64,000 nt of DNA from Parapristionchus giblindavisi (GCA_943737045.1 CALSFV010000011.1:1426001-1490000), one strand, 5' to 3'; shown: positions 33,394-46,499, counted from the first letter of the stretch. Notes: generated by a model from the letters alone, not told the origin. A program made the numbers and translations.

Positions 33394-33571
33394 TTATCGT
33401 TTCTTAGACAAGAAAATATTTTACAATCACCTAGTTGTTTTGTGTTTCACTGTCAAAGTATAATTTGTGTTTGGCTCAATCCGTGATGCTTCACATGAAT
33501 TGTTTGTGATGAACAAATTTACAGGATCCGCTCCACTTCCACCTCCGCCCACGGGACACTACAGTAATTGA
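26981..33571 (+). CDS. Golgi reassembly stacking protein (GRASP55/65 family) with His-rich segment
   Basis: Sixteen exons join in phase to 560 aa: 26981-27043, 28060-28140, 28263-28339, 28399-28479, 28688-28804, 29276-29381, 29901-29958, 30253-30419, 31183-31260, 31400-31523, 31998-32165, 32434-32722, 32895-32947, 33103-33188, 33254-33341, 33525-33571. The start [20 protein letters not shown] gives a Gly-2 myristoylation site and the family N-terminus. Two PDZ-like GRASP domains follow ([73 protein letters not shown]), covering about residues 1-210. These tether Golgi cisternae by trans-oligomerisation. The rest is a Pro/Ala-rich linker with a His-rich stretch ([20 protein letters not shown] type) across exons 10-11. 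The symbol is left blank because the nematode name is uncertain. Confidence 0.95.
27090..27325. mobile_element. MITE-like element rich in GATCATGCATG palindromes
   Basis: The ends GAAATCCTTGCATGATCA and GGATCATGCAAGGATTC are inverted. The interior repeats GATCATGCATG and its complement about ten times. It lies in GRASP intron 1. Confidence 0.65.
27368..27979. mobile_element. 612-bp element with roughly 185-bp terminal inverted repeats
   Basis: ACAAGGAACCTCTTTTACAT at the left is the exact complement of the right end. The arms stay nearly identical through TCATTTGAAAGCCCTTCTTC, CTTAAAATTGGAGGAGTGTC and GCACTAGTTCTCCGCG. The centre (about 27560-27790) has no recognisable transposase. It lies in GRASP intron 1. 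Confidence 0.85.
29414..29617. mobile_element. hAT-like MITE, CAGNNATGGTCTAT family
   Basis: Terminal inverted repeats CAGACATGGTCTATGG... and ...TGATAGACCATCACTG have a perfect 8-bp target duplication, ATTACTAT (29406-29413 and 29618-29625). The interior has CCACCCGCAAAA repeated. It lies in GRASP intron 6. Confidence 0.88.
29632..29803. mobile_element. hAT-like MITE, CATACATTTTC family (copy 2)
   Basis: The ends CATACATTTTCATACCCTCG and CGCCGAAAATGTATG are inverted, with an 8-bp target duplication ATTGAAAT (29624-29631 and 29804-29811). It abuts the target duplication of the preceding element, so two MITEs landed almost side by side. Confidence 0.92.
30875..31078. mobile_element. hAT-like MITE, CATAGGTCGAA family (copy 3)
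   Basis: The ends CATAGGTCGAAAAGTATG and AGCTATTCGACCTATG are inverted, with target duplication TTGCGAGC (30867-30874 and 31079-31086). Internal units of the type TTTTGAGCCAAAATTTGCC are repeated. It lies in GRASP intron 8. Confidence 0.92.
31540..31721. mobile_element. hAT-like MITE, CATACATTTTC family (copy 3)
   Basis: The ends CATACATTTTCGGTGCCCTC and GAGGGTATGAAAATGTATG are inverted. The flanks repeat ATCGGGTAC (9 bp). It begins 17 bp after the end of GRASP exon 10, close to the 5' splice site. Confidence 0.9.
32190..32304. mobile_element. Decayed MITE of the CATAGGTCGAA family
   Basis: GGTTGAAAAGTATGTTATAA...GACCGCATTTTGAGCC...CTATTCGACCTATG is a short family copy with a mutated left end. 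Similar partial pieces lie at 30640-30700, 35530-35605, 36638-36750, 40914-40960, 46030-46134 and 55195-55272. Confidence 0.65.
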
Positions 33572-34459
33572 GCCGAGCGGATTACGGTAGCCGAGAATAT
33601 TCCCGTAGATGAATCGTGAACTGATTTTATTGCCAAATGAGAATCACAGTGTGATATGCATCTTCCATCATCATCATCATCATTATCGTGTTGTATTCGG
33701 TTTGATAATGCACTTATTTATTATTCGCTGATTTTTAGTTTAAAATAATATTTCTCTCTATAGTATTTATTTGCTGAAATAGTTTTGGTTAGCTCCGGCT
33801 TCTTTTTTTTGTTGTAGCTAATGTAATATGCCCCCTTGAGAAGTCTCCATAGCTCCATAGTACTCGAACATCGTTCACTTCGGAGAGGGCGTCTTAATAT
33901 TGTAGCTCATTCTTATATGTACAGTACGGTACATTACAGTAATGTAAGTGTACGGTAGCTTCCTACCGTAATCACAATGTATCTGCTGTGTACGGTAGCG
34001 CACCCAGCCAATCCATCCTAGTCTGTTTTAATTTGCACTTCCTTTTCTTGCTTCATCCTTGTTTTCCACTTATGATTTATATACACTCATATATAAATGA
34101 ATATAGAATAGCTTGTTGAGAGTATATATATTGTCGTTTGCTTGTATTATTTTCTTTGTACTTCTTCATCTTTTCTTCTTATTTATTTATATTCATGGGT
34201 GGTCTTCCTTATCTGGAACCTATCACACTTTTATTGTATACAAGAACAACATATACATTATTCGTTTAATTCTCATATAATTAATGAATGAATAAATGAT
34301 TATTGGAGACGTGGATGGTGTTCGAGTACCAGTTGAGTTTCATTTGAGTATCGGTTAATGCGCACCACTGAAGATATCTAATGATTGGCGAGAGTGGATG
34401 ATTAAAAATAATATTTTATATATTAATAATTCGAATGTAAAATTATATTTTGTTACCAG
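33572..34459. other. GRASP 3' flank and SMU1 upstream region
   Basis: About 890 bp between two same-strand genes. It has several TACGGTA/TACCGTA words (33930-34000), AT-rich sequence and an AATAAA at 34291-34296 that could end the GRASP transcript. The spacing is longer than usual inside nematode operons, so an operon is not clearly supported. Confidence 0.5.
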
Positions 34460-34465
34460 GAAGCC
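34456..34465 (+). promoter_or_regulatory. Probable trans-splice acceptor upstream of SMU1
   Basis: The acceptor TTGTTACCAG ends 6 nt before the ATG at 34466. No upstream exon is apparent. It is consistent with spliced-leader addition, though a 5'UTR intron is not excluded. Confidence 0.45.
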
Positions 34466-37400
34466 ATGACGTCGATTGAGATCGAGTCTGCGGAGTAAGT
34501 TATTTAAACTTAAATTGACTATAGTTTGAAGTGGGTACACTGACAAGTGACAGGGTATAAAAAAGGTAAAGTAGTCCCGTCTTCAACGTATTTTTCAACG
34601 AGCGGAACATTCGAAAGCTTCCTTTTATACTATACAGGGTATACTTGTATAGTATAGTAATTGTATAGGGTATGGTATACAATGACAGGGTGCTCTTGTG
34701 AGTTATCTACACAGTGTGGATTGTATGATAGCGTTGGTCACAGTTATGTCATAGTTTGTGAAGAGTTGGGTTATCTAGTTTGTTAGGTTACGTTACTATT
34801 GTACATGCTCGTATTAGAGAACAAAGCTGTCTGTCCGCTGACGAATTCATACAAAATAAATTTGTTATATTATTATTATTATTATTATTTGTAGTGTGGT
34901 CCGGCTGATTGAGCAGTATCTCAAAGAGAACAATCTCATGCGAACACTTGCCGTGCTACAGGTAACGAGATCATAATATCGATTTGCAAAGATCAATCAG
35001 TTTACGATCAATTTATTCTAATTGTAGGAAGAGACGAACATCACTCTGAATACGGTCGACAGTATCGATGCGTTCAACAGCGAAATCACTTCCGGTATCG
35101 ATTTATTGATTGGTTTATTTTTTTCAACGATTCTTCCGTTAAAATGGTGTAGAACAGTAGTATGAAAAGATGAGGATCTGTGCCGGACAGATTTTTATTA
35201 TTGATTTTTATTGATTATCAATTACTCATTTTTATTATTGATTTTTTTAAAATTATGAATTATCGATTTGTTGATGTGTTGAAAGTTAATTTCCGAATGC
35301 TTGAAGGTCACTGGGATACTGTACTCAAGATTATCCAACCACTCAAGCTGCCGACTAAGAAGCTGATTGATCTATATGAGCAGGTGATTTGACGTTTCAC
35401 ACCCGTTTCTTCTGTCCCTGATTACTGTGCTTACATGAGTAGAAGTAACAGTATCACTCAGCGTTGACTGATATGTTACTTCTACTTGCACAGGGTCGGA
35501 TGTCGGATCATCAGTTATGTTAGTTATTAATTTTGAACGTGTAGCCTGGTTTTCAAAAGAAAATTCCAAAATGCGACCAGGTTTCGTAGTTTGTAACTTA
35601 CTTTGCAGCTTATGAGTCGTATGATATTAATAATAAGCCGATTAGATGATATGATTGTTAATAAAACGAATGCTATAGGAAATACTATAATGATATGATT
35701 GGTGATTGATTAAAAATATAGCCAATATTGATTTTTTTCATGTGAATTATCGATTGATTGTAGATCATTCTTGAATTGATTGAACTGCGTGAGACTGGCA
35801 CAGCTCGACTCGTTCTCCGTCAGTCCGACCCCATGCAGTTGCTCAAACAGATTGATCCTGAAAGGTATTGATTACTGTAGATTGATTATTGATTGATTGA
35901 TTACTGCCGTGCTATTGATTGGTTTTGGTTGATTTATTGTGGAACATGCTAATTTGAAACTCTCCGCGCTGGCCACATTCTCTAGTAGACACAGAAAGCG
36001 AGAGAGTATGGTCAGAGCGAACAGTTTCAAATTTGCTCTGGTATTTAATGTACTGAGATGGAAAATAGAGCAAAAAAACACGGCAAGCAAAAAAATTGCC
36101 AGATCGTGAAAATGTTGAGGCCCCGTGCACATTCATTGAGATGATCATGACGTGGTCTTGCTAAACCAGACATACATTTTCGCCCCACCCACAATCAGTT
36201 GTTTTTGCGAATTATAAACTGACCCGAAATTAGAACAAAACTGACCCGATCTACATCTCAAGTACTCGAAACTGACCCGATCTTAGGTGATTCTTACTAA
36301 TCTCGATCTCCCGCATATTCCTAGATGGGTCTCGAGTTTCAAAACTGACCGCATCGACAAAAAGTGCTCACTCACAATGTGGGTGCTCGAAAATGTATGA
36401 AACCAGATGATTTTGCGTTTCGGTGCTTACACATGACCTAATCTTTTCTGCTCTTTCCTGTATACGTATCCATGAACGTCGGCAAACCGTTGGCCGGCAA
36501 ACTTGACGTCACAAGCGTAGGCGGAGGCGTTTGCCAGAGATGCTCCCCCTACGCGTGTGACGTCACGTTTGCCGGTAAACGGTTTGCCGACGTTCATGGA
36601 TACGGCCTCTGATGTTTTCTTCGCAGTTAGCCTTCGAATAGATAGGTTACACATTTTGAAAATGCGGTCAAGTTTTACGATTTTTTCGGGAATTTTCGGC
36701 TCAAAATGCGGTCTGGCTTCGTAGTTTATAACGTACTTTTCGACTTACGGACAGTTGTACACGGCTCATATTATGATCTAATGCAGAATTGTAGACATGC
36801 TATTGCGTGTGTATAGTGACGATTGATTTATTGATTTATTGATTGACTATTGATTTATTGATCCATCTTTCCAGATATGGTCGCCTCGAGAACCTGCTCG
36901 CCCGTCCCTACATCGAGCCTCGCGATCTCTACGGAGAACTGAACAAGGACAAGCGGCGACAGGCGATCGGAGCGGTGAGTGGCGAGGGGATTCTGTGGAA
37001 TGCTGTAGGGGGGAGCTCAATACTGTACACTGGGTTATACTGTATACTGTGGGGGGATACTGTGGCATACTGTAGGGGGATCACAATTTATTGATTAGTA
37101 TTGATCGAGCAAGCCCAGGATGGATAGGGCTGTAGGGTAGTTAGGATTTGTTTTTTTTTCTGGAAGTATTTATTGATTGTAATGTTATCGATGTTGTTCA
37201 TAGGCGGGCGCGTAAAAACTTTTTTTTTCTGCACACAGCCTTGCCTTTCCATAGGGGTCTTGCGCATAGCCTTGCCTGCGCAAAATTGGAAACTTTTCAG
37301 TCGAATCTGCAAAAAATAGCCATGCACTGCCTCCCCCCCTCCCTGCGTGCACGCCTATGGATGAAGATCACTGTATTCGTCTAATTTGATCGTGATGTAG

Positions 37401-38154
37401 TGTGGCTTTGTATTTGTGTACAAATGTTCTTTGCTTTGAAATTATTACAATTTTATCACAAATGTCCAGGAAAGCAAAAACAAACAATGAAAGTATGAAT
37501 GCGTGAGATGATTAAAGAGATGGTAACCATCTCGTGGAACAGACGCACTCGCAGAATTGTGAACCATGCACAATAGAACTAGAGTTAAAGTAATGAAATA
37601 GTTTTAAAGTAGGTTGTGTTAGAAAATAAACTATGCAAAGACTTAATATCGAGAGATAAAACGATCCAGTGTTTCGGCCAATTAGAAATTGTAGGTATTT
37701 TTGCAATGGTCGTTCAAAAAGTGCGCACCTACATTTGAGGCGACGGGAATGCTCACAGACCATCACACTGGATGGTTAGTGGACACACGGGTGGTGGGGA
37801 GATACTAAATAAGTAAATAATAAAAAATACAAAATAAATAGACGGATCGGAGTTAGGAATAGTGACGAGCGATGAATTGGTGAATGTGTGCGTTAAGCAA
37901 GTCGGGGTGGATGTTGGATGAGGGACTGGAGTGGCCGCTGTCATGCGACATTGGCTGCATTTGGTCGAATCGTTCCTGTTCGCATGGCGGTGTCGTGTCG
38001 TCTTCGTCCATGTGTTGATTAGGGCTCGTGCAGCCTAGCAATTCACGAAACACGGCGTCGGCTCTGGCGTTCTCGGTAACGATGAAACGGGCCTGTCGCA
38101 GAACCGCTGGTCGAAATCTGGCCAGGTACGATCGTACGCGGTTCTGCAATGATA

Positions 38155-38214
<60 letters not shown>

Positions 38215-41200
38215 GTAAGCGCATGGTTAAAGTATGGCATAGAATGGTTTATCCCACTACCTTGACAGCGGGTGCTCGATAGTCGAACACGACCGTGCAG
38301 CTGTTCTTTGTGATGATATCAGACACGGGACTCGATCGTGTAGAGAATTTCTGTGATGAGGGTTTTTGATTAATATTTCGATTAAGAGGATATTGATTTA
38401 GGCTTTTTTTCACCAAGTCACCAAGGGAAAGAGAAGCCAACGCTTCTCTTTATAGCCATTTTAAAACATTCTTTTTTGAATTAACCACATTACCTGAGAA
38501 GAGCAGAATCCTTGATCGTGGTAATCTTTGGAGAAGCGAGACGTCTTGCGATTCCTCCTCTTCGTCCTCTTGTTGTTGAATGACGAGGATGGAGCAGATG
38601 ATGACATCGTCGCCGTCGAAGGAACGAAGGCTGCGGCGTTGACGTTGAATACGAAACCGGTCATGGCTATGGTGGCTATGTTGCTAGTGCCAACAACTGT
38701 TGAGAGTGAACTGAATGTTGGTTATGGCGCGATGACCCCGGCTTATATGGGCGCGATCTTGGGATAGGATGGATGGGCGGGTCGAGTGGTCATCCTCGCT
38801 TCCATGCCCACTGGGTCCAATAGGGGATGCATAGTAGCGGATATGGTTAAGGCAATATGCGCCAGTGGGAACGGGAAACGGTTCGAGTGGTGAGAGAACG
38901 CGCTGTAAAGAGAAAAGAGATGGGGACTTACCGTATACCGTGGAAAGATAAATGTACGGATTTAAAGAAATTGCATTAAATGTATACTTTTTGAATTATT
39001 GGTATTGTGTACAGACAGAAGGAAACATCATGGGCACAGGAATTAGATCAATCATACATTTTCTGAGCCCTCACAGGATATTTTTATTTAGTGGCTGGAT
39101 TTTCGATATATGGTGGGTTGTTTTAGAAAAATCTTTATTTTTCGAGCCTAATATAGTGGGTTGATACTGAAAAATGAGCCGTATATAGTAGGTCGTTCCT
39201 CGCTTTTTCAGAGTATGAAGATGTATCATTAGGCCTGCTTGACAGTTGGAAGTACACCTCCAGGCATTCCAAAGCCTTCTAGGAGGGGATTCGTCTGTTG
39301 TTCCTTTTCTGTTGATGGAGTGGGCGAGAGAGGGACGGAGAGCTTAGTCGAACCGACCGCACCGCAGACAGAAAGGGAGAATGTCAAGCAGGCCTAATGG
39401 ACGATAGCGGAACGTTTTCGTGGGTTTACTACTTCGATCAACAAGTTTCAGTTCGATCGTTTTCTTGAATGGAGAATAACATCTCTCAGAGACGGAAGAA
39501 TAAGAACTTGCAAGAAAATTCCCCCTGCCCCTGACTTACTCTTCTGCACTTAGTGCTGATAAGATAAATGTATTGTATTGAAAATGTATTGTATTGAAGA
39601 TGTATCATCTGAAAGTTGTACCTTTTTTGACATATCCTTGTTGACCTGTGGGGACAATGTTTCACTTTATTCTCTTGTCTTTTTATTCCATCAAGAGATT
39701 AATAGATGAAGATCCTATCACAGTAATAGTAGAATTCTACCGTGATGTAGTGCATAGTAGGGTTCCGCATTCGTGCAGTAAGTCGTTCAATGTGTGCAAT
39801 CGTGCCGAGTCGTGCATCATTTTCATTCATCAGCGACATTTAGCGGTCGCTATTTGCAATGCTTTATTGGCATTTTCTTTGTTATATAAATGCAAATTCC
39901 ACTAAAGCATTGCAAATAGCGACCACTAAACGTCGCTGATGAATGAAAATGATGCACGACTCGGCACGATTGCACACATTGAACGACTTAGTGCACGAAT
40001 GCGGAACCCTAGTGCATAGGTGGGCGCATGAAAACGAATATTTTTTGCACAGCCTTGCATCTCAAAAATTTAAAATGTCGTGTCGAATTGGCCAAAAATA
40101 AATTTCCGCATAGCCATGCGCACAGCCTTGCCTCTGCCTTCCCCGCTTTGCGCATAGCCTTTCACCCAGCGTGCCCACCTGTGATGTTGTTAAGATAGAT
40201 GTGTTTGATGTGTAAATCTCTAAGATATAGCTAATTTATCGTCTTTAATATCCAGCTTATAGACTTTGAAATCTGATCTTTGATCTTTGATCTCATGATC
40301 TCTCCAATTCAGTCATTGTCATCGGAGGTCAACGTGGTTCCGCCGGCTCGTCTGCTCGCTCTCCTCGCTCAGTCACTCAAATGGCAGCAACATCAGGGAC
40401 TCCTGCCACCTGGTAATGATATTATGCTGTTCAAAAGTTGCCAAAAGAAAAAGAAAATGCACTTTTAAACATACGATATCGATCACACATATAATGGCTA
40501 TGCTCGAAAAGTTTTGAGCACAATGCAGGAAAAGTTTGACTGGTACGGCAAACAGCAACCTTAATCCGATAAGTTATTTGAAGAGAGTTATTGGCAATAA
40601 CTCTCTTCAAATCGGTTAGAAGATTGGCTCCTCCAGAACACCAGTCGGTTGCATGTTTCACTGTCTACATCAATGACATTGCATTTCGAGTTTAATTGAT
40701 TTCAAAAACACATTTATTTGATGGAGTAAAAAAATAAATATATGAATTGCAGGCACCCAGATCGATTTGTTCCGTGGTAAGGCGGCCATCAGAGAGCAGA
40801 TTGATGAGACGTACCCCGCACAGATGGCACGACACATCAAGTTCTCATCTAGTGAGTTGGAATAATAATAATAATAATAATAATAGTAATAATGTTCTTC
40901 CTTCAATCGAACCATTGGTCGAAAAGTACGTTGCAAACTACGACGCCTGACTGCACTCTGGATTTTTTTGTTAAAATGTCTCTCATCTAGTCAGTAGTTA
41001 TTGGATTTTATTCATCCTCTTTTTGATGTGTACGTTCAAAGATATCTTTTGACAACAAAGACATTTTGGAGTTTCTTTTCATACTACAGGGTGCGCCATA
41101 ATTACCCGAACTGTTGTCTCCATATGATTCTCCCCTTGGGAATGTGACTTGAGTGATATGATTCATGGTAAAGCTTATCAAGAATATGGGCAGCAGTAGT

Positions 41201-44200
41201 GTACTAGCGAATCTCGCCGTCGTCTCTTTTAGCTCTGACACAAGCCTTGAGTCTCTTCTCATATGCGACTGCCGATTCCCGCAAGTAATTGTCATCGAGT
41301 TCGACCCATGCCTTGAGAAGGGGAGCACTGAGGGAGTCGAGGGTCTGGTGCTTGATAGATGACATCTTGGCCTACAACACCTCCAAGCACTGCAGTCGAG
41401 GAGGTTGAGATTGGGGGAGTTCGGAAGTAATTCAGTGTGATGGATTTTGTCGAGATCATGGGTGAAAAACCACGACTGGGTCAACTTTGTCATGTCATTG
41501 ACGACAGAATCTTGCCGAAAGGTCTAGTGGTCCTGACCGATGTGGGTATGGTATCGGAGTAGAAGCGCGTCTTCGATGATGTGCTTGGTATAATATGCCT
41601 TATTGATCTAGACGCATGAAGTGGCAAAACAAGAATGGACTTTCCAGTTGGGCAAACAGCAGCTAAAACCTTGGCGTATTGTGGAAGACTGATATGACCC
41701 ATGACTCCAGCCGTCTTGTAGGATTCTTTAAGATCAGAGGCAATGATTCTGTTGTTCTCGATATTCAGGTTGTCTTTGAAGGTAAGATATTCTCTTCGCT
41801 GAACATCGTGCTGAAGTGCGCGGACCTAGCACAACGCATAAAAAGTTGAGGTCTCCGTTCTCAGCGGAGCTTGATCTGTCGATCATTCGGTTCTAACAGT
41901 TTACTGTACTTATAAGGCAGAAAAGTCAGCTGAGACCTGAGGAGACGAAGAATGGAAGTGTTCGAGATATCGAGTCTCCACATCATAAACTTGTGATTTC
42001 GAAACACCATCTTTCGGATGGGATCTCGGTTTGTAGCGGTGGAAATTGAAATCGGTCTACCTCTGCCCAGACGTTCCTTATCAGTACCAAGATCTTGATG
42101 CACGATATCGGATACAGCCGACTCGTGAAAGCCGAGCTGATGAACTATGACAATCTACCTTGTACACTTGAGAATGAGGGGTCGCAGTCGACTTGACTTC
42201 TCCATTACTAGAAGGCTTGACTAACTGACTTGAAACCTTGAATAGGGAGTGGTCAATGATCCCTCGTCATGATGCTGCAATAGGGGTTGCGCATTTGCAT
42301 TGGGGGCCTGGGAATCATAATGGTGAAATCAGTTCGGGTAATTTTGGCGCACCCTGTACATACTCGTTCCAGATTCCTATCCAATGACGTCGATCTTCTC
42401 GCCCGACGGCCAATTCCTCGTCTCAGGCAGCAAGGACGGATTCATCGAGGTTGGTAGGATTATCGGTTGGTTCAACGGATACCGTAGCCGTCATACGCTA
42501 TCTTCATCGTTCCTGATTATATGGTGTCCTCATTTAGGTGTGGAACTTTATGAACGGCAAGCTGCGCAAGGATCTCAAGTACCAGGTTTGTCTGTTTTTA
42601 ATGTATTTTCCTAGTTTTTTTCTTTTTTCTTTGATCGTTCAATCTATAAATCAATAAATCACTAATCGGTCAATAAGTCGATCAATATCAGGCTCAAGAC
42701 AATATGATGATGATGGAGCACACGGTACTCTGTCTGACATTCTCGCGAGACTCGGAAATGCTGGCAGCTGGATCGATCAATGGCGCCATCAAGGTATACT
42801 GTAGCGCACCTACCGTAACCAACACATGGTCTACAGTATCTTACTGTAACCTATTTACGGTTGTGTATTTACCGTATTCTAACTTAACTCTCGCTTGTTC
42901 CAACACATGTTCTACAGTATCTTAGTGTGACATACATACATATTTGCGGTCTTCCGAGTTACCGTAATCTACCGTAACCCCTCGCTTGTACAGGTGTACA
43001 AGGTACAGACGGGCGAGTGTCTTCGTCGGTTCGAGAAGGCGCACACGACCGCCATCACAGCCATCCGATTCTCACGCGACAATGCACAAGTGCTCACGGC
43101 AGGAAATGACAATGTAGTACGGTAAGTAAAGGTGTATATGTGGTTGTGGGTGTACGGTATGCTAGGGGTACGGTGGATATGTCTTTGTAGGTGTACGGTA
43201 AGCACGGGGTACGGTAGATATGTAATTGTGGGTCTACGGTAGATTGCGTGTCTTATATTTAAGATGTGTAAGATATATTTAAAATTTATTTGTAGCGCCA
43301 TTGGCGTTGTTGTCATAATGGTGATTCATTTTTTATTGATTAAAATTGATTATTAATAGATATTAGATTTCGCGATTTTTATAGTAGAGTTATTGACGCG
43401 TACTATTTGATCAAATTTGATCTTTGATCTTTGATCTAAATTCAGTGTTCACGGTCTGAAGAGTGGCAAGTGTCTGAAGGAGCTGCGTGGTCACACTTCC
43501 TTCATCTCTGACGTCATCTACAGTGAGGATTGCCATCAGGCGGTAAGACACTTTATTGATTTATTGATTTTTTTTCCTTTATCCTTGACTAGTGAAAAAG
43601 GTTAAAATAAGTGTAATATAGTGTAATAAGTGTGTAAAAGAGATTTTAATTCCTTCGAGTGTATGTATAGATTTGTTATCTACACGACCGCTTGCTACGG
43701 AAATAATCAGTTTATCCCGTAGTGCAATGGGTCCAAGTGGCAATAATATACACAAACACAATTAACATACTGCTCTTTGCAATCATCAGAGATTTGCATA
43801 TATGCATTGCATACATGATATACATGATTGATATTAGACAAGATTATCGATTGGGTCACGCGTAGCTCCGCATCGATCTACTTGTGGTCGCGGGCTGTAC
43901 ACGGCGACTTGGCCTCCATCTTGGCCTTTCCCGGACTCGGCTTACTGGAGCGTCTCTGTAATGGTTCAACCATTATGGCTACGGTAATTAGGATATGGTA
44001 GTAGTATATGGAGTGCAGAACTTGAACTAGAACTAGTACGAGAGGGTTACGTTAGGAAAAGAAGAACTAGGGTTACGTTAGGGTTACGGTAGGGTTACGG
44101 TAATCGATCTCGTAATACGGATGCGCTAATAAGATACGAAGTATTCAGTACCCCAGTACCTTACCTCGCTTCCATATTCAATGGTATCCTTCAAAATGGT

Positions 44201-46351
44201 ATCATTCCATCTGGGTTTGGGGATAGTCGTACCATACTTCTGCATAAGGGAGGGGATAAAACTACACCCAAAAACTATCGGCCTATATCCCTTCTCCCGG
44301 TGGTACAAAAAACCCTTACATCTGTCATAAATAATAGAATTGGGAGTTGTCTTGATGATAATAGATCTCGAGAACAACTGGGTTTCCGCTCAGGGCATTC
44401 TACGGTGGATGGGATTTTTATTCTTAACAAACTTATTACATCATCAAGGGAATACCACTTTCCCCTTTATCTCCTATTTCTTGATGTAAGTAAAGCTTTC
44501 GATTCAGTTCAGTGTGATTCAGTGTTATCTGCACTTGAGCGTGATGGAGTTCACTCCACTTACGTTCGCTTTATGCAGTCGCTCACTGTTCAGAGTAGAA
44601 GCAAGGTCATAGTAAATGGAAAGGGAGTTGAGGTTTCAATCGGGAGGGGTGTACGCCAGGAGGATGGATTAAGCCCTCGCCTATTCACATCGGTACTAGA
44701 TACAGTTTTCAATAATCTCAATTGGGAAGAGAAGGGAGTTAGGGTCAATGGGGAATATCTCTCACATTTACTATACGCAGATGACTGTGTCCTCATAGCG
44801 CATAATGCCCGTCAAGCCCAAACCATGGTTGTTCAATTGGAAGGGGAGTTGCAAAAGGTGGGGCTGCGTCTCAACGGGAATAAAACTGTGGCGCTATCCA
44901 CCAATCCAAGAAGTGAACCGGTTACTGTTGCAGGAGATCAGGTAAAGGTTATGGAAAGGGTTGTGTATTTGGGGCAGGAAATTACTCTGGGAATAAAACG
45001 GTTTGAGGGTGAAATTCACCGAAGAATTCGAAGTGGGAACTGGGCATTCTTCAAATATTCGGAATTCTTCCGAAAAAGGGGTTGTCCAATGTATTTGAAA
45101 AAACGGCTGTTCGATGGGGTGGTCCTCCCTGCATTCCTTTATGGCGCCGAAACATGGTATCTCAGTAAACGTGAAAAGCAAAGGCTGTCAGTTGCCCAGC
45201 GTAGACTCGAACGTAAAACTCTCGGGGTTTCAATTCTGGACCGAATATCCAATGAGCGAATCCGTGACATTACAAATTTCAAGGACGTTGTTAGGGAAGC
45301 GGAGAGACGGAGGTGGTTGTGGGTGGAGAGGCTCTCGAGACTGCGACATGATCGATGGTCGCTGAGTGTGCTCAATTGGACCCCCAGTTGCAAGAGGAAA
45401 CAGGGACGCCCAGTCAAGAGATGGAGGGACGATTTCGTGAAGGCTGCTGGTCCTCAATTCATGCAAATTGCGAGGCACAATCGTTCAGAATGGAGAAATT
45501 TCATGGCAACCCAGCTACGTAACACCCATTAGCTGATAAAGTTGTTCAATGTCAAAAATGTCAGTACCCCAGGTGTGACAGGCGGTGGTGTAGCACCGGG
45601 AGCATCTTCGGCCTTCCTATCCACGGATGCGGGCGGAGTGTTGGTGGGCGTGACCAGTCGAACCTTTCTTCTATCACTCCTCTCCGATTGCTTCACTTTA
45701 CGAGCACTCACGATTCTGGCAATAATCAATATTCCATTGATTGATTTCTCGGAAATACTCACGAGTCTTCCCGGTCATCGGTCGCGTCCAGGACGAACGC
45801 CTGGGGGCGTGGTCGGGCAATCTGAATATTGATTACTGAATAATGATTTTTTTTAATTTAAAACTCTGAACATGGTATACCTCCGGATACTGTTCTTCAG
45901 AGTCGCACAGCATCTGGTAGATCATGTCTTCAATCGATGGATCGATATGCTCTAGAGTATCCTGTGTGCATATTGATTGGTGATTTTATTTGATTATTGA
46001 TTGGTCGTGTTCTATTGTAGTCGGTGAATACATAGGTAGAATAGCTACGTTAGAGATTTGCAAAATGCTGTCTGGTTTTAAAAAGATTTCAAAATGCGAT
46101 CAGGCTTCGTAATTTGCAACGTTCCTTTCGACTGAGTGAATACCGCTTCCTTTGAAGAGTAGATCATGGCAATACTCGAGGATTGCTTACCTGATTGACA
46201 ATATCGGTGGGCACCTTGCTCTGGTTGGTGGGCGGATTCGCCGTGTCGATGCAGATCTGGGTCACGTTGACACAGTGCAAGGAGACCGCCTGGGCGTGGT
46301 TCTCGAACACCTCCGGGGCATCGCTGCGAGACGGAGATTATTATTATTATC

Positions 46352-46426
<75 letters not shown>

Positions 46427-46466
46427 GTTATTATTTTTAGTATTATTATTATTATTATTATTAGTA

Positions 46467-46499
<33 letters not shown>

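Noticed and set aside
33572..34465. GRASP-SMU1 operon
   Set aside because: The roughly 890-bp spacing and a separate acceptor before SMU1 do not give specific support; SL2 versus SL1 usage cannot be read from DNA.
41008..42103. Minus-strand frames as a host gene
   Set aside because: They lie entirely within the TA-flanked 1.27-kb element with mariner-like ends and read as broken transposase pieces.
43850..43985. Plus-strand reading with a WD-like look ([12 protein letters not shown])
   Set aside because: The same segment gives a well-spliced terminal exon of the minus-strand nested gene, and no plus-strand exon joins it in phase with SMU1.
46152..46499. Poly-Leu/Tyr open frame
   Set aside because: It runs into an ATT microsatellite. 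The real coding exon here (46191-46323) is on the minus strand in another frame.
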